From Rutpela maculata (lineage: Eukaryota; Arthropoda; Insecta; Coleoptera; Cerambycidae), in assembly GCA_936432065.2 (NCBI GenBank), contig OW386291.2:17895821-17959820 (forward strand): a DNA stretch of 64,000 nucleotides, in the 5' to 3' direction. The position numbers and the translations under genes were made by a program. The notes beneath the pieces were generated by a model. The model had not been told where the DNA came from and did not search any database. It saw nothing but the letters and a program-made list of their open reading frames with translations. Positions 54,827-64,000 of the stretch are shown in pieces; the first letter of the stretch is position 1, and each line of letters starts with the position of its first letter.

Positions 54827-56285
54827 AGATAAGAGAATATTATTTAGGTGTCATGCAAATCACAACTTACACACTTTTATTTATTATGAAAATACCTACT
54901 TTCGTTATATTGTTGCCCTAATCTGGGCACGCTAATATACTAGTCAGGTAAATACTTTAAAACACTCATTATTGGAGAATCAATCAAAACAACTACTCTT
55001 CTAACTAATACTGAAGAAGTATTGAATTACATGTTAGGATTCTTAACATTTTAAAGCAAAAATTATATTGAAAATATTTAAATTATTTATTCAAATTTAG
55101 TCATTCACTCTTTTTTATTTAATATGAAATGTCTACTTTCTGTATATTAGTACCTTAATCGGGTCACGCTAATATACTACTTAGGAAAACACTAAATTTG
55201 AATAAATGATTTAAATATTTTCAATATAATTTTTGCTTTAAAATGCTAAGAATCCTATCATGTAATTCAATATTTCGTCAGTATTAGCTAGAAGAGTAGT
55301 TGTTTTGATTGATTCTCCAATAATGAGTGTTTTATACTAGTATATTAGCGTGCCCAGATTAGGGCAACAATATACAGAAAGTAGGTCTTTTCATAATAAA
55401 TAGAAGAATAGACTTGTAAATAATGACTGAATGTTTCTATGCTCTACTGATGAGAACTAGCGAGTTCGATAAAACTTGTACAACTTTTCTAGAGTTGAAA
55501 TAGAATGGCTCAATAATTGTTGTGAATGACTGAATTTCAATAAATAATTTAAGTATTTTCAATATATTTTTTTGCCTTAAAATGCCAGGAATCCTATCAT
55601 GTAATTCAATACTTCGTCAGTATTAGTTAGAAGAGTAGTTGTTTTGATTGGTTTTCCTAAGTAGTATTAATATACTACTTAGGAAAACCAGCGTGACTCG
55701 ATTAAGGTACCAATATACAGAAAGTAGACAATTTCATATTAAATAAAAAAGTGTGAATGACTAAGTTTGAATAAATGATTTAAATATTTTCAATATAATT
55801 TTTGCTTTAAAATGCTAAGAATCCTATCATGTTTTCTTAAATGTTTTCTTAAAATGTTTTCTTAACCGCTTCTCAAGTCACCGAAGTAACTCCTTGAAAA
55901 TCTAGAATGATTTTGTGTTAGGTAAAGAGAAACGAGGCCCTACAGCTTATAGTGGAGTCCGAACCACTTTTTGGGGATAATTTTGTAATTAAAATTATTT
56001 CGCGATGAGCAGGGATTGAACCTGCTTCGCTAGGTACGCCATTATGCAAGCTAGACGCGCTAAACCACTGAGCTACTATGTAATTCAATACTTCGTCAGT
56101 ATTAGCTAGAAGAGTAGTTGTTTTGATTGATTCTCCAATAATGAGTGTTTTAAAGTATTTACCTGACTAGTATATTAGCGTGCCCATATTAGGGCAACAA
56201 TATACAAAAAGTAGGTATTTTCATAATAAATAAAAGTGTGTAAGCTGTGATTTGCATAATACCTAAATAATATTCTCTAATCATG
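54827..56285. mobile_element. Palindromic multi-copy locus (1.46 kb)
   Basis: The outer arms are inverted copies of ~210 bp: left from 'gagaatattatttaggtgtc', right closing 'ctaaataatattctc'. Between them the block 'atgctaagaatcctatcatg' / 'gtattagctagaagagtagt' / 'ctagtatattagcgtgccc' occurs once inverted (54900-55130) and in direct orientation near 55200-55390, 55530-55660 and 55770-56215. A second phrase 'taatatactacttagg' with 'gactcgattaaggtacc' occurs at 55130-55200 (inverted) and 55660-55760. It looks like nested or rearranged copies of one foldback. The last copy is split by a tRNA SINE. Confidence 0.8.
55843..56081 (-). mobile_element. tRNA-derived SINE
   Basis: Minus strand head 'tagtagctcagtggtttagc' (A box, about 56075) and 'gcaggttcaatccctgctc' (B box, about 56005) form a good tRNA-like half-pair. 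The body runs to a tail of ~12-bp repeats 'ttaagaaaacat' at 55843-55875. It splits the repeat word 'cctatcatg|taattcaata'. Confidence 0.8.
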
Positions 56286-56369
56286 ATAAAAGCAAATAAA
56301 TAAAAAATAATAATTAATTGTAATAAGATACAGTTCATCCTTTTTAGAGATATTTTTTGAAGCCGGTTC

Positions 56370-57020
56370 GATTTTTTTTAAAAATTTTTTTTCAACCTTT
56401 TAAGAGGCTTCACATATTTCAAGAGATTTTAAGTTTGAACGAAGAAAAATTTCTGTCTGTCGGTCTGAAAATTTTCTTTGTACGCACGATTACTCTGGAA
56501 CCGTTTAAGATATTGACTTGAAATTTGGTACACGTATGTACTTTAACGGGATCTGGAACTAGATTATATTTTCATCATGTTCCGTCGAAGGGTTGGGGGT
56601 AAATTTGGATAAATGGGGTGGGTTAGGTGGTAATAGGTAAATCAAGGAGGTAAGAATCCACAAAATTAGTATTTAGTAAATACAAGAGAAGCTAATGTCT
56701 CAAAATTTTTTTTGGCTTTAGCCACCCGCATTACCACTTCCACCCCATTATTAAAGAGATGAAAAAAAATTGTGATTTAGTGTGTGTACAAGAACCAAAA
56801 ACCTCAAAACATTTTTTTATTTCATCCACCCCCCCACTACCACCCCCACCCCACTACCGATGTGGGATATCGTTTTATCGGTTCTTGGGGTAGACGATTT
56901 CAAATATTATATTATTAAAGTTCCATAAACAATTATTTCCACACATAAAATTTTTTCGTTGTGGGAGACTTGGATAGAAAATCTGGATGTAGAAGTAGTG
57001 ATTCCTTGGGCAGCGGTTTT
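56370..57020 (-). repeat. F1 repeat copy
   Basis: Inverted full-length copy from the degraded 3' end ('agattttaagtttgaacg') through 'acccccccactaccaccccc' to 'gattccttgggcagcggttt'. Confidence 0.85.
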
Positions 57021-57555
57021 TATTTTCGTGCTTAGACTGTTAATATTGGTTGATTAAATAATGTATACATAAAACGAAGCTTATTGACTTGGTCTAACAG
57101 GAAATAAAAGCTCCAAGTTAGTGATCAGAAAGCAACAAACAGTTGGAAACCCTACCCAACATGTCCGCGTGCGAAATATTCATATTTTCAACATCTTAAT
57201 ATAAAATATGTCAGCAATATTGATTCCTAATGAAAAATTAACATCATTTTCACATCCAGATTTTGCATCCAAGTCTCTCACAATGAAACAAAAACTCATA
57301 AAAACAAATCTTTTAATTTATCCTGTATATTAAATATTTTATTACACAAATCGCACTTAATAGATTTGTTTTTCTAAATATTAGCGTGACGGCGTCTCTC
57401 ACAAGACCAAGTGAATATGTCATTACAAACAGTACATGACATGTACTGTGTACAATGTGTACATGTTTACATTGTAAACATGTTTACCCTTTCACAGTAT
57501 GACATCAAATATTAATAAGTAGTAGGTTATCCGTATTTATCAATATTTTAATCTT
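57021..57555. other. Spacer with F1 fragment and two palindromes
   Basis: 57240-57300 is a short F1 5' fragment ('cacatccagattttgcatcc'). Perfect palindromes acagtacatg-a-catgtactgt (57429-57449) and acatgtttaca-t-tgtaaacatgt (57461-57483) lie side by side. Confidence 0.7.
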
Positions 57556-57934
57556 TTTTTTTTTCTTAACTATTTAACGTCGGCCCATTTCCGCTACCAG
57601 GGCCTATCACCGACGCCAGGAGACGAGCTACCCCCTGGAAATTTTGCCGAACCTCTTCCCTTAAGTAGAGTAGGGATCTATTACTTGCCTAACATTTAAT
57701 AGACAAGGGACCGCCTGCTTTACATCCCCTCCGAAGGATGGTATATCCACTACGTAATCCTCGTCTGAAATTACGTAACTTCCGAGTATACACTGATATA
57801 CAAGCCTCTAGAAGGTGGGACGAGAACGCTGTATTTCCCAAGATGGGACCCCATCCAAGTGCTAACCGCGCTCGACGTTGCTTCAACGGAATATCGACTG
57901 ATATTCACATTGAAGTCGCCTCTACGCTCGCCCC
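57556..57934 (-). mobile_element. 5S-rRNA-derived SINE, copy B
   Basis: Same subfamily as 29658-30026. Minus strand 'ttgaagcaacgtcgagcgcg' + 'gttagcacttggatgg', then the body with 'gatgtaaagcaggcggtccc' and poly-A (57564-57556). The flanking 12-mer tattttaatctt is duplicated (57544-57555 and 57935-57946). It retains the part of the 5S region missing from copy A. Confidence 0.88.
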
Positions 57935-57974
57935 TATTTTAATCTTGTTTTATCACCCACTTTGTTCCACCTTG

Positions 57975-58135
57975 TCCTCTAATTACCCTTACTTACCCTT
58001 ACCCGCTAATTAACTCTCCTTTAATTACCCATTAATTACCCTTAATTACCCCCACTAACTACCCTTAATTACCCCCACTAATTACCATTATATCCCACCT
58101 TCCCCTAATTTCCCTTAATTACGCGCTGATTACCC
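57975..58135 (+). repeat. TTAATTACCC minisatellite
   Basis: About fifteen imperfect 9-11 bp units (ttaattaccc, ttacttaccc, ctaattaacc), strongly strand-biased C versus G. Similar C-rich phrases are part of F1 ('atttaccccaatttacccc'), so it may have grown from an F1 fragment. Confidence 0.8.
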
Positions 58136-58149
58136 TTATGATGAACTAA

Positions 58150-58577
58150 AAAAAAAAACAAAAATTGAGGTCTTTGGTTATTGTACACACATTAAATCAC
58201 AATTTTATTCTTTTCACCCCTTTAGTAATGGCGCGGGTGGTAATGGAGGTGGCTAATGCCAAAATATTTTTTGAGACATTAGCTTCTCTTATACTAAATA
58301 CCAATTTTATGGATTCTTTACCTATTTAACTCCATTTACCCCTCAACCTCAACGTAATAAGATCAAAATATAGTCTAGTTCTAGATCTCATTAAGATACA
58401 CGTGTACCAAATTTCAAGTCAATATCTTAAACGGTTCCAAAGTAATCGTGCGTACAAAAAAGTTAGACAGAAAGACATTTTTTTTTGCTTAAACTTCTCA
58501 CGTTTCATGACACTCTAAGCCTATTTAAACAATACATTTTTTTTTTGCTTTACTATACTTCCACTGAATGTGAAAGT
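58150..58577 (+). repeat. F1 repeat, 5'-truncated
   Basis: Begins in 'tttggttattgtacacac', continues to 'acttccactgaatgtgaaag'. Confidence 0.82.
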
Positions 58578-58677
58578 AATTACCAAAAATCACCCTACAT
58601 GAAAAATTTAGACAAGATAATTTAAAAAAAAATGGACGCCGTCATAGTTCCCAAGGGAAAATGTTGCCGCATCTTAA

Positions 58678-59370
58678 TCAAAAACCGCTGCCCAGGCGAT
58701 CACTACTTCCGCATCCGGATTCTCTATCCAAGACACTCACAACGAAAAAACTTTATATGTGGAAACAATTGTTTATGGAACTTTAATAATATAATATTTG
58801 AAATCCTCTACCCCAAAAACCCATAAAACGATACCCCATATCGGTAGTGGGCTGGGGGTGGTGATAGGGGGGTGGTAGTGGGGGTGGATGAAGTAAAAAA
58901 ATATTTTGAGGTTTCTGGTTCTTGTACATACACTAAATCAGATTTTTTTTCATCCTCTTTAATAAGGGGGTGGGGGTGGTAATGGGGGTGGCTAATGTCA
59001 AAATTTTTCTTGAGGCCTTAGCTTCTCTTGTATATACTAAATACCAGTTTTATGGACTCTTACCTGCTTGATTTACCCATTTACCCCAAATGTACCCCAA
59101 TTTATCCCCCAACCCTTCGACGGAACAAGATGAAAATATAATCTAGTTTCTAGATCTCGTTAAAGTACATATGTATACCAAATTTCAAGTCAATATCTTA
59201 AACGGTTCCAGAGTAAACGTGCGCACAAAAAAAGTTACAGACAGACAGACAATTTTTTTTCACTCAAACCTAAAATTTCGACGTTTCATGACATTTTAAG
59301 CCTATTTGAACAATAAAAATTTAAAAAAAAATTTTTGTCGTTACTATACTTCCACTGGATGTGGTAGTAA
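58678..59370 (+). repeat. F1 repeat, full-length copy
   Basis: Complete: 'caaaaaccgctgcccaggcg', G-rich blocks (58848-58890 and 58970-58990), 'acagacagacagac', and terminal 'cttccactggatgtggtag'. The 64-aa ORF at 58632 is repeat noise. Confidence 0.88.
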
Positions 59371-59392
59371 AATGAGGAATAATCATGCCAAA

Positions 59393-59418
59393 TGGCATCT
59401 CGTGGAGTTGAGATGCCA
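59393..59418. repeat. Short hairpin
   Basis: tggcatctc-gtggagtt-gagatgcca. Confidence 0.7.
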
Positions 59419-59419
59419 C

Positions 59420-60310
59420 AAAAGAGTTCGTACCGCACCCATTATAGTACGTTGGACTAATACGTTGATTTATCAATGGTAACTCTTCTCAAAATAGACC
59501 AACTGTTTGAATTTTAAATTATATGAAAAAATTTTGTTTGTCGTCTAGAATATCACATATTTTAGCCTGAAAATATTGAGGTTTGTTAAGATGTCTTGAT
59601 AATAATAAAAGTGTTTATTGTAACATGATATTCAAGATTTTCAAAATAATCGTATCAATATATTTCTCTCAATGGTCCGAGGTATTATCCATACAACAGT
59701 GCTCTTAATAAAATCCACTAGATTAACTACAGTAATGTTACTAACGTAATCATATTCCATGTGGACAGTTTCTACTATAGCCAAATGCCCGTTTACCTTA
59801 GTCGCAATTTGTTTTATGAATTATCGTGATGACCGTCGTAAAGAGAATTGTCATCGGACCAATTCACTACGTAGGCGGAAATGTAATCTCATGACGCCGT
59901 GGTTCCCCCTTTCCGGGAATAGAACAGATATGGAATGAGAAAAGGGCATATCATCTCGAAACAAATGTAGCATAAATGAAATTGTAAGATGATGAAAACT
60001 TGGGGGAAAATTATAATGAAATTCTTGAACAGGCAACAGAAAACACCTTAAATGTGAGATATTTCCAATAAATATAGGAAATATTTGAAGGAAAGATATG
60101 TACAAGGAGGTAACAAAAATACGTGTTGCATAATAAAGAGTAAACGAGATGCCAACTACTAAATTAAAATGCTGAGCTGATTTGAATATTACATCTAATA
60201 GTAAAATTTCTCAGAGATGGGTAATAGACCAAGAGCTAGCGACACTCAAACCGAGCTGATTCCATTGTGAACAAAAAAATTACAGAATGTAGTACTAACA
60301 TTGTATAATA
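59420..60310. other. No supported feature
   Basis: The 84-aa minus-strand ORF at 59851-60105 has no motif. No repeats were noticed. Confidence 0.35.
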
Positions 60311-60315
60311 TGAGA

Positions 60316-60660
60316 TCGCGTGCCTGCCTGCTCGGATCGGTTGCGTTTATTTAAAAAAAAAAAATTGTGACATTTTCAAAACGTATTAATGGTCTCATCG
60401 CAATGTGGATACAATTTTTCATACAGCTGCTAGACACACTAATAAATACGAATTCAAGTGCCTGCCAGTCGGAATCGGTTGCGAAATCCCGCCTGCCAAT
60501 TAAAAAACCAGTTCCAAAAACTGCATAATTTGGCTCATCACAATGTGCACGAAAAAAATTCACGAGATAGTTTAAAGCATTCAAAATTCATTTTCGAGTG
60601 CCTGCCTTGTCGATCATGTTGTTCTAAGTGCCTGCCAGCCCCGGGAAAGTCGCGCGCTCG
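60316..60660 (+). repeat. Tandem array, ~140-bp units starting GTGCCTGCC
   Basis: 'gtgcctgcc' occurs at 60319, 60459, 60598 and 60629. The first two are each followed by 'tcgga(a)tcggttgcg', and units one and two share 'ctcatc.caatgtg'. About two full units and a part. It lies directly upstream of the nuclease-like gene, so it might be its proximal region. Confidence 0.7.
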
Positions 60661-60904
60661 GCGCTGTTGAAAGTTGACCGAACAATGCACAATTCCGCCT
60701 TTCAGCTCTTCAGGACCGCGCAGCCTTACTCGCCTCTTCGCCAAAATTGATACGGTCTCCACACATATAATAGATTAAATAGAAGCGTCAGTGTTGCCAA
60801 TTGGTGGGTAATTACCCAATTTGCGGGTAATTTCAATTCTGAGGGGGTAACTTTCTAACACTTGATAAAAGGGTGCAATTTCGGGTAATTTTCAAATATT
60901 TTGA

Positions 60905-62051
60905 AACGTAAACAATGAATATTTGCTTCGAGACAATGCAGAAGATCGCCAATTCAGAATCTCAGGTCCTGAGCAAAAGCACTGCACCGATTTTACAAAA
61001 GATTTGAAGAGCTTGAATTTTAAAAAGGCTTTGATTGAATTTTCTGTCAAAGAGTTGTCGAAAGACGAGTACGCGATGAATTTGAAGACGAAAAAGCTGT
61101 ATGTTAACGCAAAACATAGCCACAAATTTCAAGTTGTAGACGGAAAAGTCGTTTCAACAATTGTTGAAGAATTGTCTTGCGAAGAGCACGCGGAGGCTGA
61201 CATGAAAATCGTGTACCATGTTTGCAATGTAAATCAAGATTCAAACGTCGTCATAATATGTTCAGATACCGACGTTCTTATAATAATGCTTGCAAACATG
61301 GAATACGTAAAAATGGGAACAAAGATTTATATGAATGTTGGCGTATCGAATTCTCAGCGCTACGTTGATGTAACGAAATGGTATTCACACTTGGGTCCCG
61401 ATTTATGCAAGTCGCTACCTGGATTCCATGCTTTCAGCGGTTGTGACTTCAACCCATCTTTTTTCAGGAAGGGGAAAAAAGGTTTCAAAATGTTGCAAAA
61501 TTCAAAGAAACACCAATTATCTTTTGCAAAGCCTGGGAATTTGAATGTGGTAATTGACGACGAGGTTTTCGAAAGAATCGAAGATTTCGTATTCAAATTG
61601 TACAGCGTGAGAGGCGTGCAAAATGTTAACGCGGCACGCTTGTCACTTTTCTTCAAATATTTCAAGGTCAATGATGTGTGTGAGATTTTCGTGAAAAATG
61701 CTATAAATTTCGATGGATCCACTATTCCCCCATTTGGAGCACTTGAAAATACCAACGGCTCTTTACCCTACTGATTGCGGCTGGCTTGAAAAGGATGGAA
61801 AGTACACGTTCAACTGGTTCGAAGGAGACCAAGTCCCACGATTCGTCCAAGACATAATCATCCAATCCCAGACATCAATTGAAGGTATTACCACAGAGTA
61901 CAGTAACTACACAGAGGCGAAAGCAAGCCTTCCCGCCAAAACCAAATTTGTATACGCATCGCCATTTTTTAACTGGTATATCAATCAACCTCACTTTCTA
62001 AATTCACTTGTCATTGCTGTCAAATGGCGACTGACTGAACTTAAGAATTGA
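60905..62051 (+). pseudogene. FEN1/XPG-like (PIN-fold) nuclease-family protein, 5'-truncated and frameshifted
   Basis: The first frame is open from 60905 (after TGA at 60902) to 61774 but has no upstream ATG; a second frame carries on from 61713 to the stop at 62051. From the TTG at 60923, residues 87-99 read EEHAEADMKIVYH. Residues 113-122 are CSDTDVLIIM and 169-181 HAFSGCDFNPSFF, followed by RKGKKG. Acidic boxes E..EAD, D-T-D and G-C-D in this order and spacing fit the XPG-I part of FEN1-like nucleases. The 'EEAD..(I/L)..H' and 'GCD..(S/P).(F/L)..KGK' spelling matches a multi-copy animal family of unknown role, probably transposon-linked. The C-terminal frame holds GKYTFNWFEGDQVPRFVQDI. One shift at about 61720-61740 and the missing N terminus point to a pseudogene, unless an intron removes the overlap. 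Key acidic residues are intact. Confidence 0.7.
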
Positions 62052-62540
62052 ATTTTTCATAATAGAGTTTTTATGGACATTATGTCATACAAAATGGCCA
62101 GTTTTTGTTGTATTATTAGTTGTTGAAGTGTGGCAATCCGAGAAAACATCAGTTTTTATAAAATAACGTCGATTTAGAACCAGAAGAGGTTAGGGTTAAA
62201 AGATTCTAAGCATCGACTGTAAGTCGATGATTCCAAGCAATTAAAAGGAATTATTTTACTGGAATATTCCAAGTATTTTATTAATGGTAAGTTGTTACTT
62301 GTTAATTTAAGAATTTGATTCTTAGTGTGGATTTATGTTGCAGGAAAGTCCGTAATTCAAGACCACTATGATCCATCTAGTTAGATGTTTATGGGATACA
62401 ACTTTAAAAGCTAAATGTGGAATTAAAAGTGCTTGTGATAATAATAACTACTGCTTAAGCAAACAATAAACAATTCATGGTAAAAAATAACACTTTATAT
62501 TAATTTGTCAGCATTTTTAATAATCATTTATGTTTAAATT
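62052..62540 (+). other. Region with candidate splice sites, no clear ORF
   Basis: 'taatggtaagttg' (about 62283) looks like a donor, 'tttatgttgcag' (about 62342) an acceptor, and 'tgtttaaattttag' (about 62543) a second acceptor leading to the next ORF. They suggest a transcribed gene or relic; no protein motif supports it. Confidence 0.3.
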
Positions 62541-62544
62541 TTAG

Positions 62545-62859
62545 TTGAGCGACGGTAGAGCTGATGCTGAGGGAGAAAGAAGCTTAATAGCATTTTTTAA
62601 ATCAGGTATCTCAAGAGAAAAATACACAGACTACATTAAGATATCTGATGAAGTGCTTAAATCAAAGAAATTTAAAGTATTGCTGTCATTGATTGATCTG
62701 GAACTAAACGTCCTTTTAAAATATATTGTGTGGTGTTTAAAAACCCAGTGTTGGGATTGTTTAACATTCAAAAACTATGAAATTAAGACTGAAAGTGATC
62801 CTCCAGTCAGTGAACACATAAATAAAGTCCGAATGGGTTTTGAAAGTGTCAAATTGTAG
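62545..62859 (+). CDS. Hypothetical last-exon-like ORF
   Basis: Open from just after the acceptor-like aattttag (62537-62544) to a stop at 62859, 104 codons. It starts LSDGRADAEGERSLIAFFKS and includes REKYTDYIKISDEVLKSKKF and a hydrophobic stretch LLSLIDLELNVLLKYIVW. It has no ATG at the start, so it would be an internal or terminal exon. Composition is protein-like. I do not recognise the family. It may belong to the same transcription unit as 60905-62051. Confidence 0.35.
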   Translation: MSDGRADAEGERSLIAFFKSGISREKYTDYIKISDEVLKSKKFKVLLSLIDLELNVLLKYIVWCLKTQCWDCLTFKNYEIKTESDPPVSEHINKVRMGFESVKL

Positions 62860-63252
62860 CAAATATTCTTTGAATTATGTAATTACAAATGTTACTTATT
62901 ATTACTTAGATATTAGTATGTATATAATATAATCATTTATTTTTTATTGCAATATAGATCTTTCTTTATATCTCCAGTAAGTTTCTTGTTAATTCTTCTG
63001 AGTATTAATGGAACGTTGGATAATAAATAATTTGATATTTAGTAAATATATTTTGTTTTACTTTCAGTTAGATGCAAAGATGCATGTATATATAAGTTCT
63101 ACATAATCGACTATTTTAATTTACTGCTAACAACAATAATACAAGTGATAAATAAAATATAATAAAAAGTGAATATATGTATTTAATAAAATACAAGGGA
63201 TATTTAACAATTGACCTACCTACGTAAAATAATAAAATACGTGTTAGACATA
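62860..63252. other. AT-rich, no feature
   Basis: No ORF or repeat recognised. Confidence 0.4.
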
Positions 63253-63446
63253 TTATACAGTATCGGAAAGTTCTACCGTTGAGATTGCATAGTTTCAACG
63301 ACTTAACCGACTGCCTACAATAAAGGCGTCTACCAGTACCCTAGCAGAGGCAAAGCAGACACGTCCCTTAATGTACATCATTGCTTGCTTTGCTCTCGCT
63401 TGCTCTTATTGCCGCACCAAATCAAACGCTTTCCGATACTGTATAA
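63253..63446. mobile_element. 194-bp MITE with perfect 18-bp ends (TACAGTATCGGAAAG)
   Basis: ttatacagtatcggaaag is mirrored exactly by ctttccgatactgtataa. TA-type boundary and TACAGT start suggest Tc1-driven mobility. The interior is GC-richer than its flanks and non-coding. Confidence 0.88.
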
Positions 63447-64000
63447 CATTAACAAGACACGATAAAAAGAAGTTTTTGTACAAATTACAATGGTTTGTAT
63501 AGTTCCATCTATAGGTATATCATAGGCAAGAGGTCAAAAACTGGAAGACGTGTACACCTTTTTACATATTTCAAGTAGTTCAATACTCCAGATCTTCATT
63601 GTTTACTTTATATGGTATTTTTCACAGAAATTATAACATTTATAACCTTCGAACATAGCCACCGTGTTTACTGCTAAAAAATTGAAAGGAAAGACTGATG
63701 GGTAGTGAACGATTTTGTCTAGATTAGTAACACAGTCACAATGAGTAATCCAAGGAGTCGATGGCTTTTGTTGAAGATGCTACGCTAAGAGTTCATAACC
63801 TGAAAAATGAATTTGCATGTTGGCAATTATTCATTAAGCAATGTTTAATCAGGTAAGCATATATTGAAAAAAAAAGGTTGATCATCGACAACTAAGTCTT
63901 ACCTTTGCAAAAAGCTTTTATCCTGCAAATTTCTTGGAGAGTACTTCTTACACCCAACCACATATACCTTCAAGATTTTTGAGTGCCTTGAACTCATCCT
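63447..64000. other. No feature seen
   Basis: Short ORFs only; no palindrome or duplicate. Confidence 0.4.

Noticed and set aside
57421..57490. Replication origin from clustered palindromes
   Set aside because: Two short palindromes are not evidence of an origin in a nuclear genome; they are recorded only as structure.
57689..58013. ORFs over the second 5S-SINE
   Set aside because: The same peptides appear at 29591-29888 because they translate the SINE on both strands.

Overview
The window looks like nuclear DNA of an insect (order not resolvable from sequence alone). It is AT-rich and gene-poor. It has spliceosomal introns, a TATA-driven gene for a small secreted protein, and a dense, nested layer of transposable elements of insect type: Jockey-like and other non-LTR retrotransposons, Tc1/mariner-type elements, hAT-, P-, Harbinger- and possibly piggyBac-like elements, and tRNA- and 5S-rRNA-derived SINEs. 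Nothing looks bacterial, viral or organellar. All similarity statements were made by eye, from translation and from comparing copies inside the window.

Genes. The one well-supported intact host gene is on the minus strand at 24115-26933. It has two exons that join in frame into a 192-residue secreted protein, a TATA box, a poly(A) signal, and a 2.2-kb intron filled with copies of one repeat family. Weaker gene-like pieces are a SAP-motif first exon (44634-44870), a FEN1/XPG-like nuclease-fold gene that is frameshifted and lacks its start (60905-62051), a short 'GRAENLPKVD' exon inside an inverted-repeat element (52234-52428), and an unrecognised last-exon-like ORF (62545-62859).

Layout. 1-1480: partial Jockey-like reverse transcriptase inserted in a repeat (family F2; copies at 1486, 3447 and 21116). 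5.2-6.1 kb: a nearly identical tandem duplication carrying a small MITE. 7.9-10.4 kb: a decayed LINE on the minus strand, split by two foldback elements and a MITE. 11.3-14.4 kb: an F1 repeat split by a mariner-type element that is itself split by a MITE. 16.0-18.9 kb: a decayed LINE split by an hAT-like MITE with 8-bp TSDs and by a P-like element with perfect 8-bp TSDs and a THAP exon. 19.2-20.7 kb: a Harbinger-like relic with a Myb-like exon, then another MITE. 21.9-23.5 kb: a third LINE. 24-27 kb: the secreted-protein gene. 27.5-30 kb: a satellite-like array, a 1.27-kb palindromic element and a 5S-derived SINE with perfect TSDs. 32.7-35.3 kb: a large inverted-repeat element split by a 5S-derived SINE, a double-headed tRNA SINE and an hAT-like insert. 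39.4-41.4 kb: a mariner-type element with about 400-bp terminal repeats, a DD41-type transposase relic and a candidate intron. 42-47 kb: a second mariner-type fragment, the SAP exon and a HARBI1-like relic. 49.5-53.5 kb: two large foldbacks with nested inserts. 54.8-56.3 kb: a multi-copy palindromic locus with a tRNA SINE in it. 56.4-59.4 kb: F1 copies, a second 5S-derived SINE and a TTAATTACCC minisatellite. 60.3-63.5 kb: a tandem array, the nuclease-like gene and a MITE.

The main theme is nested transposition. Many inserts can be ordered in time because each splits a recognisable older element. The elements with the cleanest target-site duplications are the P-like element, the hAT-like MITE and the three 5S-derived SINEs.
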